50,112 bases of DNA, from the NCBI RefSeq assembly GCF_914768045.1, contig NZ_CAJZCD010000012.1, forward strand, positions 1 to 50,112, read 5' to 3'. This document shows positions 9,722 to 18,768 of the stretch, one piece after another. The notes beneath the pieces were generated by a model that saw only the letters and a program-made list of their open reading frames with translations, was not told the DNA's origin and did no database searches. Made by a program: the position numbers and the translations under genes. The number at the start of each line of letters is the position of its first letter. The stretch's first letter is position 1. This DNA comes from Snodgrassella communis. Lineage in GTDB: Bacteria; Pseudomonadota; Gammaproteobacteria; Burkholderiales; Neisseriaceae.

Positions 9722-11485
9722 ATGAATAAAAACAAACCGCATGATCAGTATACTTCAGGGAAACTATATAAACGATTGTTCCCATATATGCGCGGATTAG
9801 TAAAGTTTTTCTTTATATCTGTGCTGGCAATGATAGTTGTTGGTATCACTGGGCCTCTTTTTGCTTCTTTGCTCAAACCTATTATTGATAATGGGTTTGT
9901 AGAGAAGAATTTAGAGCTTATGAAATGGATACCTCTCGAAATAATAGGATTATTTATATTCAGGGGAATTGCTAATTATATTAATGAATATACCAGTGCT
10001 TATATTTCAAATCGGATGGTGCAAATCATTCAGAGAGATTTATTTGCAAAAATGATGATGTTACCAATCAGCTATTATCAGGAGAATAGTAGGGGGCGAA
10101 TGATGTCCCGGATTACCAATGATGCTCGTGGTATAACTGCTGCTGGTTTTGATGTTATTACTGTTTTTGCTAAAGATGGTGTAACCGTTTTAGGGCTTTT
10201 AGCATGGCTATTTTATTTAGATTGGCAGTTGACTCTTATTACGTTTGCAACAATACCATTAATCGCTTGGTGTGTTCGTATCATTAATAAGCGTATCAGA
10301 AATTTAGCCTTTAAAAGTCAGAATGATTTAGGGCAAGTTATGCAGATCTTGACTGAATCAATAGGTGGTACTCGTGTTGTTCGCGTATACGGTGGTCAAG
10401 AGTATGAGCAAAACCGTTTGGATGTAACTAATAAAACTTTAAGGGGTTTGGCTGTTCGTCGTCAATCTTATACATCTATTGGTAGTGCTGTTACTCAATT
10501 ATTGATTGCTTCGTCATTGTCCTTAATCCTTTATGTAGCTGCTCGCAGAGCAACACATTCAGGTTTTACTGCAGGCGATTTTATGTCATTTTTGTCCGCA
10601 ATGTTAATGATGTTTGATCCGCTTAAACGGATTACTAATATGTCCTCTGTATTACAAGGTGGTCTAATGGCAGCGGATAGTGTATTTCGTTTTCTTGATG
10701 AACCAGAGGAGAAAAATCAAGGTAAAGCAAACCTGTCAGTACCTATTGGAGATATAGTTTTTGATGATGTTGTATTGTGCTATTCTAATTCTGATAAGAA
10801 TGCCATTCATCATTTAAATTTAACAGTAAAACAAGGTACGGTTGTAGCTTTGGTTGGAGAATCAGGTTGTGGCAAAACCTCTACGGTAAATTTAATACCT
10901 CGTTTTTATGATGTGACAAGTGGTGAATTGAGTATTGGTGGTATAAATATTCAGGATTTCGAATTAAAAAATCTCCGATCTCATATGGCATTGGTGAGTC
11001 AGGATGTTGTTTTGTTTAATGACACAATTGCAAATAATATTGCTTATGGTATGCCGCATGCTACAGAAGAAGATATTATTCAGGCGGCCAAAGCAGCAAA
11101 TGCGTGGACATTTATTGAAAATATGCCGTTAGGTTTGAAGACGCAAATTGGCGATCAGGGTATGAAACTCTCTGGTGGGCAGCGTCAACGAATTGCAATT
11201 GCCAGAGCATTATTAAAGGATGCTCCGATACTTATTCTGGATGAAGCAACGAGTGCGTTAGATACCGAGTCAGAAAGATTGGTTCAAGCTGCTTTGGATA
11301 CATTAATGAAAAATCGAACAACTATTGTTATTGCACATCGGCTTTCAACAATTGAAAATGCGGACAATATTGTTGTAATGCATCAAGGCCAAATTGTAGA
11401 ACAAGGCAGGCATGAGGAGTTACTTAAAAAAAATGGTCGGTATGCTTTCCTACATAAAATGCAGTTTGGTGATCAGCGTCATTAA
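9722..11485 (+). CDS. msbA: MsbA-type lipid/glycolipid ABC exporter (transmembrane-ATPase fusion)
   Basis: This 587-aa half-transporter has an N-terminal membrane domain with about six helices (about 20-320) and a C-terminal ATPase domain. Walker A is GESGCGKTS at 379-387, the ABC signature LSGGQ is at 483-487, Walker B is ILILDE at 503-508, and the switch His is in IVIAHRLST. Length and the N-terminal pattern (LFPYMRGLVKFF..., LASLLKPIIDNGF) match MsbA, the homodimeric flippase for core-lipid A. In this position it could instead or also flip a lipid-linked glycan made by the neighbouring transferases. It is codirectional with genes on both sides. Confidence 0.88.
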   Translation: MNKNKPHDQYTSGKLYKRLFPYMRGLVKFFFISVLAMIVVGITGPLFASLLKPIIDNGFVEKNLELMKWIPLEIIGLFIFRGIANYINEYTSAYISNRMVQIIQRDLFAKMMMLPISYYQENSRGRMMSRITNDARGITAAGFDVITVFAKDGVTVLGLLAWLFYLDWQLTLITFATIPLIAWCVRIINKRIRNLAFKSQNDLGQVMQILTESIGGTRVVRVYGGQEYEQNRLDVTNKTLRGLAVRRQSYTSIGSAVTQLLIASSLSLILYVAARRATHSGFTAGDFMSFLSAMLMMFDPLKRITNMSSVLQGGLMAADSVFRFLDEPEEKNQGKANLSVPIGDIVFDDVVLCYSNSDKNAIHHLNLTVKQGTVVALVGESGCGKTSTVNLIPRFYDVTSGELSIGGINIQDFELKNLRSHMALVSQDVVLFNDTIANNIAYGMPHATEEDIIQAAKAANAWTFIENMPLGLKTQIGDQGMKLSGGQRQRIAIARALLKDAPILILDEATSALDTESERLVQAALDTLMKNRTTIVIAHRLSTIENADNIVVMHQGQIVEQGRHEELLKKNGRYAFLHKMQFGDQRH

Positions 11486-11564
11486 ATTAATAAATGTATA
11501 ATTACAATAATGATTGGTTAAATTTGAGAATGACTGAATAAATTAAAGAGGTATGTAACTTATA

Positions 11565-12347
11565 ATGATTATATTGAATCGAAAACGTGCATGGAATTCT
11601 TATCTTAAACAAGCAAGAATTCCTTTCCCTACTGCTGTGAGTGATGCAATGAAAGCATTGCCTTCGTCCAATATAACAGTAGTAGCTTATCATACTAATG
11701 ATGCTTTCTATACTCAAGAAGCAAAACGATTATGTGCTTCTGCTGCTCGTCTTAATATTCCTATAAAAATTACAGTAGTTGAGGATCAGGGCGGATGGGT
11801 AAAAAATACATCATTTAAATCAGCATTTTTGAAAAAAGAACGGGCTGAAATTCGTGGTGCTATATTATATGTAGATGTTGATGCAGTTTTTCATCGCTCA
11901 CCTTTGGAGTCTTTGGTTAATTTAAATTGTGATATTGCTGTTTGTTATGATGTTCAAGATAAACACTTAATGTCGGGTACATTGTTTTTGCAAGATACAC
12001 CTGAAGCTATGCAATTGATGACTGAGTGGAATAAGGAGTGTCAGCACAGAGTGAGCGTTTGGGATCAACAAGTATTACAGGATATTTTAATTAATGATAG
12101 AGCTTTATCGGAACCACTATATCAGGTTAGTGAATTACCTGTAGAATATTGTTGGATCTTTGATCGTGAATGTAATTTGAAGCAGAATATAGATCGTGTC
12201 TATATTGAACATTTACAGGCTAGTCGTAGCATTCGAGACGAACAGATTCGCCAAAAAAAATTTAGATGGTTAAGCTTAAGAAAAAAAAGTGTGCAACGCC
12301 GTATTGACCGTGTGACAGAAGTAGAAGCTATTTTATTTCCGAAATAA
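11565..12347 (+). CDS. Putative DXD-type glycosyltransferase
   Basis: This 260-aa protein is probably a nucleotide-sugar glycosyltransferase of GT-A fold. It has AYHTNDAFYTQEA near 41-53, where sugar transferases begin, then AILYVDVDAVFH with the metal-binding DVD at 104-106, and later WDQQVLQDIL, which resembles the catalytic region of GT8/GT77-like enzymes. No membrane segment is seen. The neighbouring exporter, GT25 and GT2 genes suggest a role in LOS or capsule assembly. Sugar and linkage cannot be read from sequence. The start at 11565 is the first usable ATG, because an earlier ATG at about 11552 runs into a stop after three codons. Confidence 0.65.
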   Translation: MIILNRKRAWNSYLKQARIPFPTAVSDAMKALPSSNITVVAYHTNDAFYTQEAKRLCASAARLNIPIKITVVEDQGGWVKNTSFKSAFLKKERAEIRGAILYVDVDAVFHRSPLESLVNLNCDIAVCYDVQDKHLMSGTLFLQDTPEAMQLMTEWNKECQHRVSVWDQQVLQDILINDRALSEPLYQVSELPVEYCWIFDRECNLKQNIDRVYIEHLQASRSIRDEQIRQKKFRWLSLRKKSVQRRIDRVTEVEAILFPK

Positions 12348-12430
12348 CTTAATTCGATTTAGAAATTATTAAGAGAAAGTCCATATAATAATTTAATGTG
12401 TATTAGATCAAATCTAAAAAATCTGCTGTT

Positions 12431-13255
12431 ATGATTTCCGCTCTCGTTATCAATCTTGATCATTCATCAGATCGTTTGAATTTTCAGCGTCAACAATTGG
12501 CAAATTTAAATTTGCCAATGGAAAGATTGTTGGCAGTTGATAATACTGATATTTTAGTCAATGACTATGAGAATCTAGCTAATGGGTGGGAGCGTAAATT
12601 GAGTCCAGCAGAAGTTGCTTGTTTTCTGAGTCATAAAGCTGCATGGCAATATGTAGCTGATTCAAATAAGCCTTGGTTGATAATGGAAGATGACGCACTT
12701 TTGTCTCAAAGCGTTCCTGCAATTTTACATGAGATTATTAATCAGGAAGATAAGATAGAGTATGTAACGTTGGAAACCAGATATCGACGAAAATGGTTAG
12801 ATAAGGCATCAACTGATTTGGTAGAGGGGTATCGATTACGCCGTTTATATCAGGATCGCAGTGGTGCTGCCGCGTATGTATTATTTCCGTCAGGTGCAAA
12901 AAAACTGTTGGATAAGGCACAACGAAGTGCACCGGCATTGGCGGATGCTTTTTTATGTTGTTCTTATGAATTGAATTCCTGGCAGGTTTATCCCGCTGCA
13001 GCTATTCAGTTGGATCAGTGTTGTAATTATGACTTGGATTTTGTGAATCCTTTTGTATCTACAATTACACCATTAAATTATTCAAGGCCTGAAGCTAATA
13101 ATTGTGTTGATTACTGGCGTTTTAAACTTCGCCGTGTGGCTGCACAATTGCGTATGGGATGGCGACAGTTATCTGTTTGTAGACAGGCTGAATATGTAAT
13201 GGTGCCGATTCAGAAAAATGATTATGAATATAAGTCTGATTCGAGTTGTATATAG
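12431..13255 (+). CDS. Glycosyltransferase family 25 (LOS biosynthesis)
   Basis: This 274-aa protein starts with SALVINLDHSSDRLNFQRQQL, the hallmark N-terminus of GT25. It continues with LSPAEVACFLSHKAAW at 58-72 and a metal-binding EDD at 86-88 in WLIMEDDALL, then SGAAAYVLFPSGAKKLL. Members such as LgtB, LgtE and LpsA add galactose or glucose residues to lipooligosaccharide. The donor here is not determined. The upstream gap of 83 bases contains no terminator, and the next gene begins 12 bases after the stop, so it is probably in one transcript. Confidence 0.88.
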   Translation: MISALVINLDHSSDRLNFQRQQLANLNLPMERLLAVDNTDILVNDYENLANGWERKLSPAEVACFLSHKAAWQYVADSNKPWLIMEDDALLSQSVPAILHEIINQEDKIEYVTLETRYRRKWLDKASTDLVEGYRLRRLYQDRSGAAAYVLFPSGAKKLLDKAQRSAPALADAFLCCSYELNSWQVYPAAAIQLDQCCNYDLDFVNPFVSTITPLNYSRPEANNCVDYWRFKLRRVAAQLRMGWRQLSVCRQAEYVMVPIQKNDYEYKSDSSCI

Positions 13256-13267
13256 TAAAGGGCAATA

Positions 13268-14260
13268 ATGCAGTTAAGTATTCTAATTCCTGTTTATAAT
13301 GTTGCTGCATATTTGCCGGATTTGTTGCAGGATTTACTATCAGAGTTACCTTTGAATGCAGAAATTATTTTTTATGATGATGCATCTCCTGATAATTCGA
13401 TAGCTATTGTCGAAGAATTTATGCTTTTGTATCCTCGCGTTCAAATACGTATATTACGCGGAAATGAAAATATTGGTTTAACCAGAGCTCGTGAACAGTT
13501 ATTGCTAGCAAGTAATGCAAATTATGTATGGTTTGTAGATTCTGATGATAAAGTTAATAGTGCAGTTTTAGCTGAAGTTCTTTTGATTTTAAGTCGAGAC
13601 CAACCGGATGTATTGGTATTTGATTATGATGTTTTTTTAGATGGTAGTAATCAGCTTAAACATCATGAAACATTATCTTTTAATCCTAAAAATAATTTAG
13701 TACATACATCGGGAAAAGAAATTTATCGTACGGCAATTTTGGATGGTAGACATTATTTCTGGAATAAAATATTTCGTCGTGAATTAATAATTGGCATTGT
13801 TTCCTATGATATTCCTGCATATGAGGATATTGCTTATACTCCTATTTTATTAAGTAAATGCCAGAGTTTTTATTATTTGGCGCAAGTGGTGGTACATTAT
13901 CGTATCAGGAAAGATTCGATTGCTCAAAAACTGAGCTTGCAACAAGTCTATGGTTTAAATGCGTATATACAACAGGCGTTGTATGCTGATAAAGTGGTTG
14001 GCGATAAGAAGAGCCAAGCATATTTATTATATAAAGCTTGTATTTATTATTATAGGTTGATAAGCAAAATAAATAAGGTGAAGATGCCGCAGGTAGATAG
14101 GAAAAAATATATAGAACTGTTAATGAAATTCTATACAGAAAGACCTATTTCGGAATGGAAAACTATTCTTTTATTGTGTAAAGTCCGTATGTATGGAAAA
14201 GCGGTTAAGTTAATGTATAAAAGTTTTACCTCAAAAGGATTTTGTACCAGAGATAAATAA
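13268..14260 (+). CDS. Glycosyltransferase family 2
   Basis: This 330-aa GT-A enzyme begins LSILIPVYNVAAYLPDLL and has YDDASPDNS (35-43), GNENIGLTRAREQLL and the metal-binding DSDD at 91-94, followed by KIFRRELI and PAYEDIAYTP in the acceptor region. It resembles short GT2 enzymes of LOS/capsule clusters that add hexoses or N-acetylhexosamines. It begins 12 bases after the GT25 gene and is the last plus-strand gene of the cluster. The next gene is convergent, ending only eight bases away. Confidence 0.88.
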   Translation: MQLSILIPVYNVAAYLPDLLQDLLSELPLNAEIIFYDDASPDNSIAIVEEFMLLYPRVQIRILRGNENIGLTRAREQLLLASNANYVWFVDSDDKVNSAVLAEVLLILSRDQPDVLVFDYDVFLDGSNQLKHHETLSFNPKNNLVHTSGKEIYRTAILDGRHYFWNKIFRRELIIGIVSYDIPAYEDIAYTPILLSKCQSFYYLAQVVVHYRIRKDSIAQKLSLQQVYGLNAYIQQALYADKVVGDKKSQAYLLYKACIYYYRLISKINKVKMPQVDRKKYIELLMKFYTERPISEWKTILLLCKVRMYGKAVKLMYKSFTSKGFCTRDK

Positions 14261-14268
14261 TATAGATT

Positions 14269-14841
14269 TTATAGTCTTTCGATTTTCTCTTCGTTTATCC
14301 AGTGTGTAATCAAACGTTTTTCTCTGTCCCATTGATGTTCGCACCATCCTTCGTTAGTAAAGTTGTGTAATAATATTTTATTTTTTGGAAAATATTGTAA
14401 TACATAATCAATAGCCAATATGCCTGTGCTGGGTAATTTATGTGCAAGCAAGTAAGCGCAATGCGTATATATGGCTGTGGGTAAATAATTGATTTGATAT
14501 TGATCCAGATGTGAGCGTTTTATCCACTTGGGAAAGCGCCAGCGATATTTGATTCTTTTATGTAAGGGTATTTTTTGGTAACGACTGTACCATATATCAT
14601 TTTTGTTGTAACGAAAAAAAATTTGGGTATTCGGTTTAAAGAATTGGTGCTCAATACTGAGATGACGAATTTGAGTGTAGCCATTGGCGATAAAGACCCA
14701 ATCTGCTTTCAGTGAGCAGTTGGGATTAGGATTGTTGAATCTAATTACGATATCATCATTGCTGATTAAATCGGCAATGGAATTCTGTTCGTTAGCATTG
14801 CCGATGATAAAAAATTTACTGTGTGGTTGTACTGTTTTCAT
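14269..14841 (-). CDS. GT29-like (sialyltransferase-fold) glycosyltransferase, small
   Basis: This 190-aa protein carries three features in the order seen in family 29 sialyltransferases. An L-motif-like block is IIGNANEQN...DDIVIRFNN at 12-37, an S-motif-like block is LPSTGILAIDYVLQYF at 136-151, and a terminal H-x4-E is at His180/Glu185. That matches the general GT29 order (L, S, VS). It is shorter than eukaryotic enzymes and has no signal or membrane segment. A sialic or related nonulosonic acid donor is possible, but no CMP-sialic acid synthesis genes are in the window, so the substrate is open. A capsular-type enzyme with a different sugar is the alternative. It lies 13 bases downstream of another minus-strand transferase gene and probably shares its transcript. 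Confidence 0.6.
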   Translation of the reverse strand: MKTVQPHSKFFIIGNANEQNSIADLISNDDIVIRFNNPNPNCSLKADWVFIANGYTQIRHLSIEHQFFKPNTQIFFRYNKNDIWYSRYQKIPLHKRIKYRWRFPKWIKRSHLDQYQINYLPTAIYTHCAYLLAHKLPSTGILAIDYVLQYFPKNKILLHNFTNEGWCEHQWDREKRLITHWINEEKIERL

Positions 14842-14854
14842 AGTAGTGGTGTTT

Positions 14855-15601
14855 TTATTGCCAATATTTTTTTAGCCATGGGGCGGGTAAGACTTTACGG
14901 TACCATTTTCCACCGCCACCTTTGATGGCATCTGGCGGGTTAACTTCGCCATGGAAAACAATGATTTTGCCGTAACTGGGTTTTTCTGGTGGTGTCCATA
15001 AAGCATAAGGCATTTTTTTTAATACGTTGTATTTGTAGCTCAGACACCAGTTATCTGGCCAGTAGCTGAGTTGGTGGTTTTCACGCACATACCAAGATAG
15101 AAATGCTTGCTCATGGCGAAATTGCTGCCGTATGAGTTGAAAATGATTACGGAAGTAATCCATTAAATCTGGTAATGCACCAATTTGGAACCGATATACC
15201 GAGCTATTGCCAACTTTTCGCCATGGTTTTTTCCAGTCACGGATAATCCATACTTCGTCTTTTTGACTGGACGGATGGGTAAAGAAGCTGTCGATGTTAT
15301 CGATAATAACAATGTCAATGTCAAGAAAGAGCGCTGTGCCCTGTAATCCGTACAGGTTGGCACTGAAGGTGGTGAGTTTATTCCAGCCACGTTCAGGCAG
15401 GCCATTGGGTAAATCTAAAGGTATCAATGGATAACATTGAACGGCTGGATTGATGCCTTTGGTGTCATCAGTCAGGCAAATCATGGTAAATGGGAGCGTC
15501 AGATGGCGTTTTACCATGTTATAGAGACGATTGACGTATTCGGCACTGTATTTTTGCCCCCATTTCATACATAAAATGTAATTTTGTGAAGGTTTGTCCA
15601 T
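14855..15601 (-). CDS. Putative glycosyltransferase with DXD motif
   Basis: This protein of about 248 aa begins MDKPSQNYILCMKWGQKYS. It carries LPFTMICLTDD, ERGWNKLTTF and then TALFLDIDIVIIDNID with a DID at 94-96, as in GT8-like nucleotide-sugar transferases. Its last third has FHGEVNPPDAI, a usual closing block in that group. The frame is open to 15814, but the extra 71 residues are low-complexity and AT-driven, so I choose the ATG at 15601. No strong ribosome site is seen before it. It is followed by the GT29-like gene on the same strand and probably modifies the same surface glycan. Confidence 0.72.
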   Translation of the reverse strand: MDKPSQNYILCMKWGQKYSAEYVNRLYNMVKRHLTLPFTMICLTDDTKGINPAVQCYPLIPLDLPNGLPERGWNKLTTFSANLYGLQGTALFLDIDIVIIDNIDSFFTHPSSQKDEVWIIRDWKKPWRKVGNSSVYRFQIGALPDLMDYFRNHFQLIRQQFRHEQAFLSWYVRENHQLSYWPDNWCLSYKYNVLKKMPYALWTPPEKPSYGKIIVFHGEVNPPDAIKGGGGKWYRKVLPAPWLKKYWQ

Positions 15602-15940
15602 TGTTTGTTTTGTCTGGGCGGTTCTGGGTGGTGCAGTATAACATTTTAGAATTATATGCTGTTTGATCTGTATGATGCATGTTAATAAATAACTGATATT
15701 TTTTAACTGTTTCTTGCTGTTTTGTTGATTATTCGTTGTTTTTAGCTGGTTTAATGCTAAACTTATTATTTTGTCAGTAAGCTGCAATGGTTTTCTGTTA
15801 AGGTTTAATGGCACTGTTAAGGTAGGTTGAAACGGGTTTTATGGGGCATGATTTGCTACTGGTAAGTTTGTGTGTTTGGCTGGATGTTTTTAAAATCTGT
15901 TTTAAATATGTTTGTATCCGGCTATAACCAAGGATTGTGA

Positions 15941-17176
15941 ATGAAGAAGCTTATATGGATATTGTTTAAGAGTAATCTGATTGTACGTATGCTGGTATGT
16001 ATGATTATTGGCGCGTTTATTGCGGCTTTTTTACCGCAATATGGAGTTAAGCTGGAGTTTCTAGGTAGGGTATTTATTCAGGCCTTGCGTGCAGCTGCAC
16101 CTATGCTGGTTTTTGTATTGGTAATATCTTCTATTGTTAATAATAAGTTTGATAATGTTTCCAGTATTAAATCGGTGGCGTGGTTATATGCAGTGACTGT
16201 GCTGATTTCTGCAATATTAGCTTCGACAGTAAGTTATTTGTATCCGTTACATCTGGTGATGGATGTACCGCCGATATCAGAGAAACCGCCGGAAGGTGTG
16301 GCTGAGATTCTTATGAATATTATCCTCAAGTTTGTGGATAATCCGATTGATGCACTGGCAAATGGTAATTTCCTGAGTATTCTGGCGTGGTCTACGGCAC
16401 TGGGTATTGCTTTACGTCAAAGTAGTGAAGCAACGAAATTGGTTATTAAAAACTGGTCGGATGCGACTATCTGGGTAGTTCGTCTGGTGGTGGCTATTGC
16501 GCCTTATGGAGTGTTGGGGCTGGTTGCTTCACATTTTACCAGTGATGGTCTGGCCAAGTTGAGAAATTATCTGGAGCTGATCGGGGTATTATTGGGGTTG
16601 ATGGTGTTTGTGGCTCTGGTAATCAATCCGCTGATTGTATTCCTGAATTTCCGCAAAAACCCTTATCCGCTAGTATTTACTTGTTTGCGTTATAGTGGGA
16701 TTACAGCATTCTTTACCCGCAGTTCGGCTGCCAATATTCCGGTAAATATTCGTCTGGCTCAGCGTATGCAGTTACCAGAAGAAATTTATTCTTTGTCTAT
16801 TCCGTTAGGAGTAACGATGAGTATGAATGGTGCGGCAATCACTATTACGACGTTGACGATGGCTACTGTGCATACTTTGGGTATGGATGTTAGTTTTATT
16901 CAAACATTATTGTTGAGTATTCTGGCTACGGTATGTGCTCTGGGGGCTTCTGGTGTACCGGGTGGTTCGCTGCTGCTGATTCCGGTTGCGTGTAGTATGT
17001 TTGGCATTGATCCGACTATCGCTGCTCAGGTGGTGGCCATCGGGTTTGTAATCAGTGAAATTCAGGATTCTGCGGAGACGGTTTTAAATTCTTCCAGTGA
17101 TATGCTGTTTACTTCGGTGGTGTCACTAAAGCAGCAGGGCAGGGATCCGAGTAAAATTGAGTTGTTACCAGAATAA
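15941..17176 (+). CDS. sstT: Serine/threonine:sodium symporter
   Basis: This 411-aa DAACS-family transporter takes up serine and threonine with Na+ across the inner membrane. It has about eight membrane segments plus two hairpin loops. The family-specific blocks are visible: AAAPMLVFVLVISSIVN, the serine-rich hairpin FFTRSSAANIPVN, SIPLGVTMSMNGAAITIT, and GASGVPGGSLLLIPV with QDSAETVLNSSSDMLFT near the end. Length agrees with SstT (about 405-415). The start ATG at 15941 has AAGGA ten bases upstream. It is a single gene, followed by a clear terminator at 17199. Confidence 0.93.
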   Translation: MKKLIWILFKSNLIVRMLVCMIIGAFIAAFLPQYGVKLEFLGRVFIQALRAAAPMLVFVLVISSIVNNKFDNVSSIKSVAWLYAVTVLISAILASTVSYLYPLHLVMDVPPISEKPPEGVAEILMNIILKFVDNPIDALANGNFLSILAWSTALGIALRQSSEATKLVIKNWSDATIWVVRLVVAIAPYGVLGLVASHFTSDGLAKLRNYLELIGVLLGLMVFVALVINPLIVFLNFRKNPYPLVFTCLRYSGITAFFTRSSAANIPVNIRLAQRMQLPEEIYSLSIPLGVTMSMNGAAITITTLTMATVHTLGMDVSFIQTLLLSILATVCALGASGVPGGSLLLIPVACSMFGIDPTIAAQVVAIGFVISEIQDSAETVLNSSSDMLFTSVVSLKQQGRDPSKIELLPE

Positions 17177-17198
17177 GCCTGTATCAGATTTGTTTTCG

Positions 17199-17231
17199 AA
17201 ACCGCTGTGTATTTTGGCAGCGGTTTTTTTG
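17199..17231 (+). terminator. Intrinsic terminator after sstT
   Basis: A nine-pair stem, AAACCGCTG (17199-17207) with CAGCGGTTT (17218-17226), and a ten-base loop are followed by a run of T to about 17231. It lies 22 bases after the sstT stop. Confidence 0.9.
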
Positions 17232-17645
17232 TATCTGACCAAATCTATTTTTTTCTTAAGTGTAAAACGAACTAATTGAGTTTTATTGTGTATCTCACTT
17301 GGGAGGCTTTATTGCTGGATATTAGCTTCGTGTGATATAGGTGACTGAGCAGTGGGTTTTATCTGCTACCTGATTGCTAAATATTATGTTATGACATGTA
17401 AAAACTGAGCTTGGATATTCTTATATTTTTAAGACTGTGGCAGATATAGCTGGTAAGAGATTGACTAGAAAATTGTATGGGTTAGTGACTAAGATGGCAG
17501 AATCAGGTTGGGCTGGTTTTTATTTGGTTAAATATTATTGCTTGTGTTATGTCAAGTGATATTTGATTAATATTATCGTTTATATTGGTATTTTTGCGTT
17601 AATATTACAATAATATTTATTATGTAAGAAAATTGGAGTTCATGC
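17232..17645. other. Intergenic region between sstT and the GT8-like gene
   Basis: This stretch is 414 bases of AT-rich sequence with no convincing ORF, tRNA or repeat on either strand. It must hold the promoter of the GT8-like gene. A ribosome site, TTGGAG, lies just before the ATG at 17646. No promoter hexamer pair stands out. Confidence 0.5.
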
Positions 17646-18542
17646 ATGAGCAATGATGTTATTAAGGTTTTTGTAGGATGTGACCCGAATAATTGTGATT
17701 TGGAGCAGATGATGGTGGTGGATTACAGTATCCATAAACATACATCGCGGCCAGTAGAGATTATTTGGATGCAGTTAAGTCATGATCCGGATAGTCCTTG
17801 GTATTCTGATCCGCAGTCTGGCGCAGGCTGGCACACCGAGAAGTGGGCAACGCCGTTTTCGGGTTTTCGCTGGGGTATTCCGGCTGCCTGTAATTATCAG
17901 GGGCGCGCTATTTATATGGATGCAGATATGCTTGTTTTGGCTGATCTGGCTGAGCTATGGGAACACCCGATTGAAGGTGAGGCGATTGTTGCAGCGAAGG
18001 AAGTGCATGATCATGCCAAGGCTAAGCGTTTTACTCGTTTGTGTACCTGTGTCTGGGATTGTGCCAAAGCAAAAGCCAAATTGCCGGAACAAGCTATTTT
18101 GCGTGCCGATCCTGATTCACACAAAAAAATGATGACCAAATTTAAGCAGCATCCAGAATGGGTGCAAGCTTATACTGCTGCTTGGAATTGTGTTGATGGT
18201 GAGGGGATGCCGATTGAGCAGATGAAAATCCTACACTATTCAGATATGGGCACGCAGTTCAGTCATAAATATTCAATTCCGCGCTTAGCTGCTGCTGGGC
18301 AAAAACACTGGTTTGATAGTGATATTCTGCCACATCCGCGCACGGATTTGGTTGAGTTGTTTGATCAGTATTATCAGGAAGCTTTGGATGCAGGCTATAA
18401 GCTGGAAAATTATGCTGTTAAACCTTTCGGAGCTTTTCCTAAGGAATCGCAGGTTGGTTATAGTGGTAATGAGGTTACGCGCCAGAAAAATCCAAAATCC
18501 TTGCTCTCTCGTGCATGGCGTTGTTTAAGTGGACGCAAGTAA
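17646..18542 (+). CDS. GT8-like glycosyltransferase
   Basis: This 298-aa protein begins IKVFVGCDPNNCDLEQMMVVDYSIHKHT, as family 8 and related enzymes do. It has YQGRAIYMDADMLVLADLAELW with the metal-binding DAD at 92-94, and MKILHYSDMGTQ in the C-terminal donor-binding region. GT8 enzymes transfer galactose or glucose, for example to LOS core, but the sugar here is unknown. It is isolated from the cluster by sstT and has more balanced base composition than the genes at 6-14 kb, so it may be part of the core genome. It has its own terminator downstream. Confidence 0.8.
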   Translation: MSNDVIKVFVGCDPNNCDLEQMMVVDYSIHKHTSRPVEIIWMQLSHDPDSPWYSDPQSGAGWHTEKWATPFSGFRWGIPAACNYQGRAIYMDADMLVLADLAELWEHPIEGEAIVAAKEVHDHAKAKRFTRLCTCVWDCAKAKAKLPEQAILRADPDSHKKMMTKFKQHPEWVQAYTAAWNCVDGEGMPIEQMKILHYSDMGTQFSHKYSIPRLAAAGQKHWFDSDILPHPRTDLVELFDQYYQEALDAGYKLENYAVKPFGAFPKESQVGYSGNEVTRQKNPKSLLSRAWRCLSGRK

Positions 18543-18559
18543 GTTTTGAATTAAATCTT

Positions 18560-18597
18560 TCTGGTCATTGGCTGATGAGGCTGACGGCCAGATTTTT
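18560..18597 (+). terminator. Probable terminator after the GT8-like gene
   Basis: A seven-pair stem, TCTGGTC (18560-18566) with GGCCAGA (18586-18592), contains one G-U pair and is followed by TTTTT. The loop is long (19 bases), so this is a moderate call. It begins 17 bases after the stop. Confidence 0.6.
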
Positions 18598-18768
18598 ATT
18601 TCTCTGAAATAGCAATATTATTAAATTGGAGTGGATGAGTTTTATTGTGCTGTATTTGGAATGGAATAGTTGTTGCTTCAATGATGTTAGCAGGGTAAAC
18701 CGATATCGAAATGGTATGGACGTATAAGTAATTCTTGAAGATAATTATTATATACTGATGAGATAAGG

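Noticed and set aside
15602-15814. N-terminal extension of the DXD transferase to 15814
   Set aside because: The extra 71 residues are low-complexity and do not resemble the family. The ATG at 15601 gives the expected N-terminus.
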